A stretch of 64,000 nucleotides of DNA, taken from the NCBI RefSeq assembly GCF_030253575.1, contig NC_080568.1:5431501-5495500 (forward strand), written 5' to 3'. Below are positions 35,149 through 50,850 of the stretch, in pieces. The stretch comes from Rhododendron vialii (Eukaryota > Streptophyta > Magnoliopsida > Ericales > Ericaceae). The notes under the pieces were generated by a model. It saw nothing but the letters and a program-made list of their open reading frames with translations. It searched no databases and had not been told where the DNA came from. The position numbers and the translations under genes are program-made. Each line of letters opens with the position of its first letter. Positions within the stretch are counted from its first letter, which is position 1.

Positions 35149-38100
35149 GCCCAGCTAATGTAAATTCCGGTGTATTTGCTTGTGTGGTCGGCACTATTTC
35201 CTGACCCCTTTCACACCTTTAGGATCAGCAGTGGTTGTATTAGCTATTGTTCTCTATGAGGGTTACATTAGTTCCTGGTTTGTGTGAGAGTAAATATAGT
35301 TTGTAGCTAAGAGGTTGATAGTAGGTCTAATGAATCCTTGTCTGCTAAGTATATCTCCATCGTTATATATGCATACATTCGTATTTAGAAGATGTGTGCT
35401 AAAATAATTGGCAATTTTGAACACATTAATGATTTGCAAATTTCAGTACACTTTTCATCAGTATCAATGCACTTCTAAACACTACCACTAAAATATGGAC
35501 AGTTGTTTACACTTTCCAAATTTGAAATTCACCAAGTATATTTTAAACTCTATCTGGTCATTTCCCTCAGGGTGTACGAAGTTAATGAGAGCGCCCAGAC
35601 TCATTATGATCCAAGTACATAAATGCTCTTCAACCCTGGATCTTGGCAGTAGATTGGATCAGTACTATACATATGCCTCCCTCTGGAATATGGCCCTACT
35701 TAGTGAGAGAACACATGATGAAAACCATCGTTTTAAGGAATAGTAAGCAACCAGTTCACAATCTAACACAAGGAAACTCAAGAAAAAAAGATGCCAACGG
35801 TTATGAGTGATGTCCATTCCTCTAACCGCAAGGCTGTTGGATATAGAGTATGTAAGAAATATAAGTAACACAGTGGTTGAGTATGAAATGAGTGATCACT
35901 TACTATAACATTGGGACCTATCCACCAAATAGGTTAAGCTTTCTGGTTGGATCTAAAGTTTCAAGTATTAGCTAACTATTCAAAAGGAGTCAGTAGGGCC
36001 TAGGAGGGCACAATCATTCTGGAGGGAAAATAGCACCACTTCTGCAACTTGCATATCAAACCCTGTCCCTCTTCATAGTGGCCGAACACTGCAAAGAAAA
36101 AGCATGCGAAATAAGTTGAACATCAAGCATTTTATTACTACATCAGTCCCGCTACAAGAAAATATTAACTGACGAACCGCCAACCTCAAGAAATCCCTCC
36201 CGCGGAAACCAAGTGATTGAAGAAGAAAGAGTTCAAGGGAGCATCCCCGCATGTAGCTCGTCCTTGCTTTCCGATGACACCTATCTCTGACCTAAGCTAT
36301 GCAACAAAGAGATATAGTCTATAAGAAGTGGTGATAACATAATCTTCTCAATTAGCCGTCTTGATTTTAAACTGATGTTGGCAAATGGGAAAATATCTTC
36401 AGATCTTGGAGAATCAGAAGGATCGTGTCTGTCGAGAACAAAATCCAATCAATATTGTGGCAACCCCTCTGCTGATGCCAGAGCTGCTTGATTATGAACA
36501 ACTGAGCTCTCAACTTTTTACACACAGTTTATCTAAAGCGAGAAAAAGAAAGTGATTGCCAAATCACTAAAGAAGTTATGTACTGGGCGCTGATAAAAGA
36601 AAATAGTTATATACAGGGCGGCATAGATTCAGCCAAGTTGGGATGGGAAACTGGAACGATAGCCATTAAGTATTAATACTAAAGAAGCTAAAAGGTCTAT
36701 CCCTTTGATCATGATGCATTGAGATGAACTCAACATATGATGATTAGGAAAATTATTTTAGCAGTGGTAAGAAGGTATGGAGGAATCAACTCATGACTAG
36801 TGACTATCTACCTAGAGCAAAACATGTAGCTACTGAGTTGAAGTATATCTTCCAAAATTGCAGATAAAGCAATGACACCACGACAACCGACAAGAAGGTG
36901 TTCTGAACTGGCATTTTGAAAGTCATTTGTGAAGCCGAAACGTGAAGGTTGAACTTACCTCTTGGAGAGTCTTCATATTTTCCTCCTGGCAAGCAGAGAT
37001 AAGAACATTTATCACCCTCTCTGGATTCCTCCTCTACTGATTTTTTCCCCCTATCTCTACAGCAGAAAATTATAGTCCCGCTCAATTGACAATATGTATC
37101 TCACGTTCCGCATAAATGATTCCCTAGAGCATTAATTGCATCGTGCAACAAGAGATCACTTTCATAGGGACATTAGTACCTTCTCTGGGTGTAAAATACA
37201 GTGACAACTGGCCATGGCACCCCCCATGGCCTCTCGCAATTTCTTCAGGCAACCAACTTGCATGCTCACATTAGGCACCTGGACTTCCCACAAATAATTA
37301 AACTCAAGCACAATCGCGTCTGAGACATGAAAGGCAAAGCAAATTTCTGGAATAATTTCATGAGGGGGTCGTTGAATGCATGTTCTCATGACCCCCACCC
37401 AATTGCAAAGGAATTATGCAAAGCTTGAGGCCTGGTGGCAATAAAGCAAAAATAAGAAAATCTCAACTGAAAGCCAAGAAACCTTTGCCTATTCAGAATA
37501 GGAAAGCACCTTGATAATATAAGACCGATTACTACAACTTTAAATGTCATTTAGAACCGCAAAGATGATGTAAAGAATGTGCAAGATTAGATGATGTTTC
37601 TAGATGACATTTCTAAACGCGTCATTTTCTAAACCATCATCTTGCCAAAGCACCCAACTGCCACAGAAGTAGAGGATTTATTGGCATGTAAATGCTCTCA
37701 TTGAGAGTGTTGCAATTTCTCGTAGAGTAGTTGCGAAGCGTGACAACATAACTTACATAAATGATCAGCTCATAGTTCTCCGAGGACCAAAACAGATATC
37801 TAACTTCTTGCACACATTGACCCATCATTCCATATATGAAGCTTACCAATCCAAGTTTTGTCTCAATGAGTCATGAACTTAATGGTCAATAACAAGCGCA
37901 TTCAATCTTTAACATCCCTTTTTCACTAATATAAACCAACAAAACCGATATACACACTTACAATGGCCAAGAGTTCTGAATCTAAGCAGTAAGTAGAAGC
38001 TGAATGGGATCTCACCATAAAGTGACGAGTCATTGACACATAAACAGTCTTCAACTAGAAATCCACAGCTGAATTCACCAATTCATACAAACAATAGTAA

Positions 38101-38267
38101 ATTCTCCCAAAGAATTTCTCAATGACAACGAGGTTCAAGGATTAAAAAGAAGAACATTGACAAAAACTATTCACCCCGGAATCCAGGTATTTCATTTGCA
38201 CATGTATATAAGCATTCTCGTCCATCACTGCTAGAACAGCAAGCATCCTCTTCAGGATGAAAACTAA
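35149..38267. other. 3' flank of polygalacturonase 2 and intergenic DNA
   Basis: The first ~250 bp are the likely 3' UTR. The rest has no gene that I can support. A 78-codon minus frame at 37162-37398 looks mildly protein-like but matches nothing I know and has no partner exons. Confidence 0.5.
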
Positions 38268-38860
38268 ATGGAAAGAGCCTTATAGCATGGTGAATGGAAC
38301 CAATAAAAAAAAAAAAAACTCAATATGAAGATTCTCAAATCAATTCACAGCATTCACTCAAATCTCCTAAATTTCTCCAAATGCAAAAGAATCATGACAA
38401 AAACTTAACCCCTGAAGTCCTAATCTTTACCTTTCCACGGAACACATTCATACACAGGTTCATCCCACTTCCATGTTTCTACATCCATTTCCGTCAGAAC
38501 AATATACTGATTGACACAGAGATAGTCTTAGTGTAGAAATTGTCAACTCAATTCGCCAATTCATACAAACAAGACTCAATTCTCTAAAAGAATTTGAAAA
38601 TCTAAATGGAAGGAACCTTATCGCATGGTGATGGAAACCAAATAAAAATGAAAACTAGAACATGCTTAATAGTTAATACGCAAATTCACAAACCAATTCA
38701 CTCAACACTCCCATGTTTCTCCACATGCAAAAAGTCCCCTGACAAAAACTTCACCCCCAAATTCCCAAGCTTTATCCTTCTACGAAACACATTCAAACAC
38801 ACATTCCTTCCTAAATTCTATGTTTCTACATCAATTTCCTCTGTTTCCGTGAGAACAATG
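38268..38860 (+). repeat. Diverged tandem duplication, about 335-bp unit
   Basis: Text beginning 'aaatggaaagagccttatag' at 38268 recurs as 'aaatggaaggaaccttatcg' at 38603, followed in both by 'acaaaaactt' and 'gaacacattca'-like stretches. A third partial unit precedes at about 38030-38120. The second copy runs into the tail of the inhibitor-3-like pseudogene. Confidence 0.65.
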
Positions 38861-38893
38861 AGCAACACGATAAACGTGGCCGCAATGATTCTT

Positions 38894-39034
38894 CTTCTTC
38901 TTCCTCTTCTTCTCTTTCATAATCAGGTATCTGTACGAGCTTAAGCGCACGTGGACTGAAGCAGGACCGATCCCACTTTCTACTAGCGGAACTCAATTAA
39001 AGTTGGGGGCAAAGCCCCCTCCACCACCGGGGAT
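38894..39034 (-). mobile_element. SINE fragment B inside the inhibitor-3 pseudogene
   Basis: Minus strand text 'ggggctttgcccccaacttt' and '...gtgcgcttaagctcg...' followed by an AG-rich tail is the 3' part of a tRNA-derived SINE. The word agaatca is present on both sides (38886-38893 and 39036-39043, plus strand tgattct), fitting a target duplication. Confidence 0.6.
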
Positions 39035-39043
39035 CGTGATTCT

Positions 39044-39128
39044 TCCTTCCCTTTTTTCATAACTCAATGCCCGGGCGAGCTTAGGTGCAACTAATCAAGG
39101 GATAAACCCACCGTCCACTCACGGGGGG
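39044..39128 (-). mobile_element. SINE fragment A inside the inhibitor-3 pseudogene
   Basis: Short, 5'-truncated SINE end: minus strand 'gcacctaagctcgcccgggc' then 'attgagttatgaaaaaa'. Flanked by agaatcacg on both sides (39130-39138 and 39035-39043), a 9-bp target duplication. Its insertion replaced the last codons of the inhibitor-3 reading frame. Confidence 0.6.
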
Positions 39129-39424
39129 CCGTGATTCTCCTCGGAACAACCATTGCAATCTTTATCATCATCGTCATCGCTGTCGTCCTCGTCAAACCGC
39201 TTGTCCTTGTGAAAGATACAGCATATCTTGGGGCTCTTCCTCTGGAGGAACTCGTTGTCGACGGTGCCTTCCTTCCACGTCGCAAAGTTAGGGCTTGCGG
39301 AGTCCGCTGGTGATGGGAAGAGGAGGAGGAAGGGAATGGAGAGGAATGGTGATGATTTAGGGTTAGGGTGGTTGTGGTGGTGCCGCTACTCGTTGCTCTC
39401 GCCATGTTTCTCGACTGGAGATAT

Positions 39425-39439
39425 CTAGGGCTAGGGTTT
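39425..39439 (-). promoter_or_regulatory. Telo-box-like element
   Basis: Minus strand AAACCCTAGCCCTAG, 20 bp upstream of the pseudogene start codon. Telo-boxes are common in promoters of plant housekeeping genes. Confidence 0.5.
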
Positions 39440-39770
39440 CTCGCCTCTTGGGTGGTTCGTCCCGCGATTTTTCCAACTGATTTACCCGTTCCGATGCCCT
39501 AACGGATAATTATTAGAGAAAATTACTGACAATGACGTATTTTGATAATTAATATCCGTTAATAATATTTTTTGATATTAATAAATATTTTTAACGAGTA
39601 TTAATTATCAAAAGACGTCCTGATCCGCCATTTTCTCTAATTATTACACTCCGTCCCCTTCATTCCAAATTGTTACGGCGAAGAATTATTAAATTTTTAT
39701 CTTTTATCAAAGGTTTTCGTCTTTTTAAAAACTTTTGCACTAATTTTTATGAATTATTGATTTTTCTGGA

Positions 39771-40848
39771 TGGTTTCAAAAAATAAACGCAAGGCTTATG
39801 TTTGCTATATATTCACATATTTCCATAATAAATGACTAAAATTTTCTTGGATAAATAAGAATTGGATAATGAGTTTGTTTTTTTATTGAGCACGTTACTT
39901 GTTACTCCATTCATCTCTAAATAAATGTTCGATCTGCAAACCTAGGCTTCGAACAAAATGCATTTCTTAATTTCTAAAAATAAAAAGATCAAAATGCGTA
40001 TGTGTTGTGGAAATCATGTGGTTGTGCTCCAGAGGCATATAATAATTTTTTCTTCATGTGGCTGTCCATGGGTAGTGCTCATCCATTTTCTCTCTCTTCC
40101 TGGAAAAATCTAATTCTCTGATTATAGATTATTTTTGTTTTTCTCTATTTCTTTTATAGTTTATCTTCATGTAAAGAACTATTAGAACGGAAAAAATTAC
40201 ATTTGAGTATAGGGATACTACTAGAAACTACTCCTCAGAATTTCAATCACATACATTTAAGGTTCTTTATTTACACAAACTAATGTCGCTGTTGATTAAA
40301 CCATTTTTGTTTGGTTTAGAAAACATGCATGTTACAGGAACAACAGAATAAAAATTACTCTATAATTTACAAGTTCTATTTGTATTGAAACCTTTCACCT
40401 ACCTAATTTCTAAAAGGAAATGAGGGTAATATTGTCACTACAAAAAAGTATTACAAGCATTTATGACTAGTTTAGAAAATAGTGATGAAAAATGATATTT
40501 TGTGAATACTCATAAATACAACTCATACATTAAGGTATATTAATTACACATAAATCATTGCCCCAGGGGCACCCATTAGTGGGACCGGTAAAATAAAATT
40601 GTTGATAGCAGAGAAGCGAGATCCTTAACTAGATAGATTCCTTTCCAAAAAAAAAAATGCATACATATGACGTGGCACGATCTGATTGCTGGAACAACCG
40701 AATTCTAGATGCAGAAGTACCCAAGGAAGAAACTTCAACGCCCGCTCATACGGGGCCATACCCAAAGCACGAGGGGGCATTTCCGTTATTCAAACCAAAA
40801 CCAGAACCCATTCTCGGACTCTTACTGCCGAGATTGATCTCCTTTATT
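39771..40848 (+). repeat. Duplicated segment, copy A
   Basis: About 1.08 kb nearly identical to 43883-45491 once the hAT MITE there is removed; the match starts at tggtttcaaaaaataaac and ends at ctcctttatt. Copy B continues into the ARF1 leader, so copy A is a gene-less duplicate of the ARF1 upstream region. It retains the intact insertion site tccatggg at 40065-40072. Confidence 0.9.
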
Positions 40849-41368
40849 CAAACCAAAATAATACTCCAATTCTTTTGGATTATTAGCAAACATGCCTCTA
40901 ACTTTTCTCTTATTCGTGTTATTTTTAAATCGTTTTGATTTGAAATATTTTTATGAGGAGTCAAGGATCCTGATCATTCAAAACACAATCCAACGGCTGA
41001 GAGCGAGGTCCGCACCAGAGCCTCCGTACGAGATCCCTGACTGGATCCGGACTATTTTTATGAGTTCTAAAATTTTATTTAACGTTACTAATTTAGATTT
41101 GTTAGACAAGAATATAAAAAAACTTAACTTCTTTATTCAATTAAAATATTTTTTTGGTACTTGATGCAACTATAATCACCAATTGTGGACCAAACACATT
41201 TTGCAATCACATTTATGAGAGACCATTTTCATTGTGGTGGTCCTAATATTATACTCGGTTAAAACAAATTCTTATTCTCTAAACAAAGTTCCCTTTGAAG
41301 AATCGTGCACGAATTCAAAACGACATCATTTTGCATGTAAATCTACCGATTGATATAAAAATTCAAAA
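40849..41368. other. Intergenic spacer
   Basis: No gene. The text around 40960-41050 ('gtcaaggatcctgatc', 'gaggtccgcacc', 'gatccctgac') resembles the ends of the foldback element at 28695-29000. Confidence 0.45.
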
Positions 41369-41491
41369 GGGCGGGACTATTTGCAACCACAAATTTCTTG
41401 AACGTGGCATGTTTTCGTATGCACATTTAATGTGAACCATAGTATAAACAAGCTACATTCAGGAATTTTGTGGTTGCAAATAGCTGGCCCC
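41369..41491. mobile_element. 123-bp hAT-like mini-MITE
   Basis: Ends gggcgggactatttgcaacc and the inverted ggttgcaaatagctggcccc, with perfect 8-bp target duplication attcaaaa (41361-41368 and 41492-41499). The inner sequence 'acaaatttcttgaa' is also inverted, so nearly half the element is terminal repeat. Confidence 0.85.
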
Positions 41492-41628
41492 ATTCAAAAT
41501 TAATTTAGTATCTTACTTGTCGGATTCTTCCACAAATTTGGCCTATTAAAAATATTTTTGGACAACACCGATCATACAAACTACCTTTGCAGTCCACTTT
41601 TAGATTGCAGAGAAGCCAATTTCTTATA

Positions 41629-42283
41629 CTCTGTCCATCCCTAAATAAGTGTCTAATTTCACTTTTCCCCAATTTTTTTAAATTAGTTCTATCTTTTAAT
41701 TTATACTACCATTTTTCATAATTTTCAAAATTTTGTATAATAGAACCAATTGAGATCTATCAAATAAGATCTATATTGCATATAAAAATAATATACTTTG
41801 AAAGATATAAATGAGTTTTTAAAGAGTGTTGCTATATGTACCGACCACGGGGAGGGAAAACGTACCGACGGCCGCCGGCGGGCCGTCTCCGGCCACCGGA
41901 CGGCCGATCCGAGCCGTTCAAAAATTCTAAAAAATAAAACCGAGGGGGTCAACGCGGGAATCAAGGGCATCCGAGGTGTTTAGGGTGCTTGATCAAAGCA
42001 CCCTTTTTTCGTGTATATATGTGTGTGTACATATATACACGAAAAAAGGGTGCTTTGATCAAGCACCCTAAACACCTCGGATGCCCTTGATTCCCGCGTT
42101 GACCCCCTCGGTTTTATTTTTTAGAATTTTTGAACGGCTCGGATCGGCCGTCCGGTGGCCGGAGATGGCCCGCCGGCGGCCGTCGGTACGTTTTCTCTCC
42201 CCCAATGGTCGGTACTCATAGATTTTTCGGTTTTTAAAATGTCTGAAATAGTAACATGGACATTTATTTAGAGACGGAGGGAG
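41629..42283. mobile_element. Stowaway MITE interrupted by a palindromic element
   Basis: Left end ctctgtccatccctaaataa and right end (reverse complement) ctccctccgtctctaaataa, flanked by TA at 41627-41628 and 42284-42285. Without the insertion at 41824-42229 and its duplicated 9 bases the Stowaway is about 240 bp. Confidence 0.8.
41824..42229. mobile_element. 406-bp near-perfect palindrome (Mutator-like MITE)
   Basis: Two arms of about 190 bp, almost perfectly complementary (41838-42015 against 42035-42215), meet at a short centre 'gtgtatatatgtgtgtgtac'. The arms are GC-rich at the ends (gccgccggcgggccg). The 9-bp word gtttttaaa flanks it on both sides (41815-41823 and 42230-42238), and both ends sit 14 bases outside the matching gtaccgacc, so boundaries and duplication agree. 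Confidence 0.85.
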
Positions 42284-42285
42284 TA

Positions 42286-43882
42286 CATAAATGTGCTTCA
42301 TTAAAGTTAATTTATGAATTACAAAAGCCAATGTTTACTTTAAGAACACTAATCAAATCTCGAATACAAATAACATATATACTCCAATAACACATGTTAA
42401 TAAATTAAAGTACAAAAAGATTTATTGATGCCACTCTTTCCAACAAGTGAATACATAAAATGAATTTCTTCCACGATAGTTAGGGTTCTTTCTTCTTTTA
42501 ATCTTCAATCTAAACCGACGTCGTTTTGAATTCGTGTAGGATTCTTGTGGGAAAAAATTGAGTAAGATTTGGTTTTGGTTATGACATTAATATCAAAATC
42601 CACCATCATTCGGATGTTAGTGTAAATATGCCTGCGTATTTTTCATCATGTGTCCAATTTCAACCAATCATAAAAAGAGTAATGTTCACTTTCTTCAAAA
42701 GAGAATAAACAAAATTATTATCGTCGAGATACCATCGTCAAAATGATAGGCCCACCCCAACGAAGAATTCTATTTGCACCTCCTTTCTCTCAGAATCAGA
42801 CCCATTCATTTTTACTAGGACAAACTTCACTTACATCCTCATGGTTTTCTCGCTGCGCGGATACACCCCCTAACCTTCATTTACCACCACATAGCTCCCC
42901 TGTGGTCTGAAGAATCCTTGATATTTGCAAGGTGGAACAGATGTAATTGAAGTCCTATCAAGTTTCAGTTTATGAGAGTTGAGGGGGTTGTTTGAAAATG
43001 AGAGTAAAAATGAGAGTGCAGTGGATTTTCTGGAAATTAATATGAGAGTTAAGATTATAATGAGAGTTGAGGGGGTTGTTTGAAAAAATTTCAATTTTGT
43101 ACGACTGGTTTACGTTCGTCTCATAGCTTACGAATTTTATATAAGTTGTTTCCGTAAAATAATTTTCCCATTCCATTTTTGATAAATGCACTTCACTTAT
43201 GTTCTTTTAATGCACAAATATTAAACATAAAAGTCTCACTAAAAGACAAAAATTGTAATGCATTTATCAAAAAGAGTGAAAATTGCTGCCCTAAAGAAAA
43301 ATTTAGTTAATGCATATGTGAAGAAAATGAATTGTCTTGACATCTGTATTTGTATTTTTATCGAATTAGTCCGTCCAGTCCGTTGGAGAAATTTCGCTTT
43401 ATTGCAAGGAAATGGCTTGTCTACAGTCCAGATTTAAATTGCAGGTAGTCCGAGTGTTTGTAACCATCGAATAATGTTTTTAATGGTCCATATTTGTTTT
43501 CATACTATTCTTTCCGGTAAAAGTATTCAATAGATCTAAACCATTAATTATCAATACAAACGCTTCAAATTGAACTGAACATTCTTCTCTGTAGTTGATC
43601 GCAGTGACCATAAGGTAGGGAGCCTCTATGGTCAAGCTCAAGAGAGGTTGCTACGCTGATCGCCCCCTCCCACATTTTTTGCTAATAAAAAAAGGCAAAT
43701 GCTAACGGTTGCCCTGGGGCACAAGAAAAAGCATATTAAATGAGCTAAAAATATTGGTACACACCATTTTTAACTTGGAACGGTAATTAATTGCATCGGT
43801 AAACGAAGAGTACTCTTCTCTAACTACTTGTATCAATTGGAGTATACACCATTTAAGTGTCAAATTTACCTCGTATGCAATT
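42286..43882. other. Intergenic, no gene seen
   Basis: AT-rich. Contains a small direct repeat: gagagttgagggggttgttt at about 42973 and again at about 43062. Confidence 0.5.
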
Positions 43883-45491
43883 TGGTTTCAAAAAATAAAC
43901 TCAAGGCCTATGTTTCCTATATATTCACATATTCCCATAATAAATGACTAAAATTTTCTTGGATAAATAAGAATTGGATAATGAGTTTGTTTTTTTATTG
44001 AGCACGTTACTTGTTACTCCCTTCATCCCTAAATAAATGTTCGATCTTCTAAAAATAAAAAGATCAAAATGTGTATGTGTGGTGGAAATCATGTGGTTGT
44101 GCTCCAGAGGCGTATAATAATTTTTTCTTCATGTGGCTGTCCATGGGTAGGGCTGTAAACGAGACGAATCGAGCCGAATATTAGAATACTCAGATTCGTT
44201 CGTTAAGTTTTTTAGCGAACTCGAGCTCGAGCCGAACTCAATGAAAATTATGACGAGCCAAACTCGAACCGAGCTTGCCCAGGTTTGGGTCGAACTTGAG
44301 CTTGTTTACGAGCCTTAACGTTTCAATAATATCATATTTTTATGTTCTTATACAGGTCTAAAACTGCAAATAAAATTTTCATTATGTACATAAATATGTT
44401 CATATACATATAAAAAGATAAAAACATATACATAAGTAAATTTTTAGTAATTGTAAACGTTTAGACTTGTACAAGTTTTAAAATTTTTACTCTATAACTA
44501 TATAAAATCCCCATGATATACATATACTTCAGGTTCGCGAGCCTAATCGAGTCGAATACTGTTGCGTTCATGTTCGGCTCATTTATGAAACGAGCCTAAA
44601 ATTGAGGTTCAGGTTCGGTTCATTTAGTAGACAAATCGAACTCGAACGAGCCTTTACCGAGTCGAGCCTTGAACAGTTCACGAACGACTCAGTTCATTTA
44701 CAGCCCTATCCATGGGTAGTGCTCATCCATTTTCTCTCTCTTCCTGAAAAAACCTAATTCTCTGATTATAGATTATTTTTGTTTTTCTCTATTTCTTTTA
44801 TAGTTTATCTTCATGTAAAGAACTACTAGAACGGAAAAAATTACATTTGAGTATAGGGTACTACTAGAAACTACTCTTCAGAATTTCAATCACATACATT
44901 TAAGGTTCTTTATTATCCCAAACTAATGTTGCTGTTGATTAAACCATTTTTGTTTAGTTTAGAAAACATGCATGTTACAGGAACAACGGAATAAAAATTA
45001 CTCTATAATTTACAAGTTCTATTTGTATTGAAACCTTTCACCTACCTAATTTCTAAAAGGAAATGAGAGTAATATTGTCACTACAAAAAAGTATTACAAA
45101 TATTTATGGCTAGTTTAGAAAATAGTGATGAAAAATGATACTTTATGAGTACTCGTAAATACAACTCATACATTAAGGTATATTAATTACACATAAATCA
45201 TTGCCCAGGGACACCCATTAACGGGACCGGTAAAATAAAAATGTTGATCGCAGAGAAGCGAGATCCTTAACTAGATAGATTCCTTTCCAAAAAAAAAAAA
45301 ATGCATACTATGACGTGGCACGATCTGATTGCTGGAACAACCGAATTCTAGATGCAGAAGTACCCAAGGAAGGAACTTCAACGCCCGCCCATACGGGGCC
45401 ATACCCAAGGCACGAGGGGGCATTTCCGTTATTCAAACCAAAACCAAAACCCATTTTCGGACTCTTACTGCCGAGATAGATCTCCTTTATT
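43883..45491 (+). repeat. Duplicated segment, copy B (ARF1 upstream region)
   Basis: Second copy of the segment at 39771-40848, carrying an extra 569 bp made of a hAT MITE plus its target duplication. The 3' end of the copy lies directly upstream of the ARF1 first exon, so this segment includes the likely ARF1 promoter. Confidence 0.9.
44148..44708. mobile_element. hAT-like MITE, 561 bp, with perfect TSD
   Basis: Ends tagggctgtaaac and tttacagcccta, flanked by tccatggg on both sides (44140-44147 and 44709-44716). The 8-bp duplication and TAGGG-type ends fit hAT. The paralogous copy A has a single tccatggg at 40065-40072, which directly proves insertion. Confidence 0.95.
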
Positions 45492-45509
45492 TGGCCCCCT
45501 GGTCTTAAC

Positions 45510-50329
<4,820 letters not shown>

Positions 50330-50850
50330 GGTAATGCGCAACATGTTGTGGTGGCATGATCCTGGATGCAGGACGGTGTTTATCTATCTCATGTTTTTTG
50401 TTAGACAATGTGGTTATGAATTCATTTATTGGAACGCCCTTCACTTCATTGAGAATTTCGCAGTTGAAATGTCTAGTAGATTGTTTAGGTTTGAATATGA
50501 TATTTGTTATGGTGATGAGATAATTTTGTTGCTGACGTTATTTGAGACAGTTTAATACATATTATGGTTCTGTTTATACTTCATGTTTCAACTTGTTTTT
50601 AAGGCTTTGTTACATAACACGCCTGTGGACTGGGTTCGTTGCCCAACAATCATGTTTTCTCATATATCAACACCGTGCTCATTTGCATATGAAGCTACTG
50701 CCGTAAGAGGTTATTTTATCAAGCTCAAATTCCTTGTTTGCGATTACCTGATGATGTTAGGACCAGCCCATGGCGCAACTTGACTGATCTAGAGCCCTGA
50801 AGTCGACAATCGAACTGGCCCCAAGGGCCAAGAGTTGTTTTAGGAGACTG

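Larger units (their letters stand above)
38831..39405 (-). pseudogene. Protein phosphatase 1 inhibitor-3-like pseudogene
   Basis: The minus strand encodes the PPP1R11/inhibitor-3 signature: [10 protein letters not shown], then KICCIFHK and [10 protein letters not shown], a family of small nuclear PP1 regulators. The start codon at 39405 opens a Ser/Thr-rich N-terminus ending LTLRR, but the conserved block is in another frame (shift near 39280); the usual basic residues between LTLR and WKEG are missing, so a non-triplet deletion is likely. The conserved frame has no ATG of its own and lies after a TAG. The C-terminus is interrupted at 39128 by SINE-derived sequence; probable tail codons (EENHCGHVYR...) resume at 38892 and stop at 38831-38833. 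A telo-box lies just upstream of the ATG, so this was probably once a working gene. Confidence 0.75.

Noticed and set aside
38606..38944. Plus-strand frame ending in a signal-peptide-like MSNTINVAAMILLLLP
   Set aside because: It is antisense to the tail and AG-rich target region of the inhibitor-3 pseudogene; leucines come from the complement of a GAA run.
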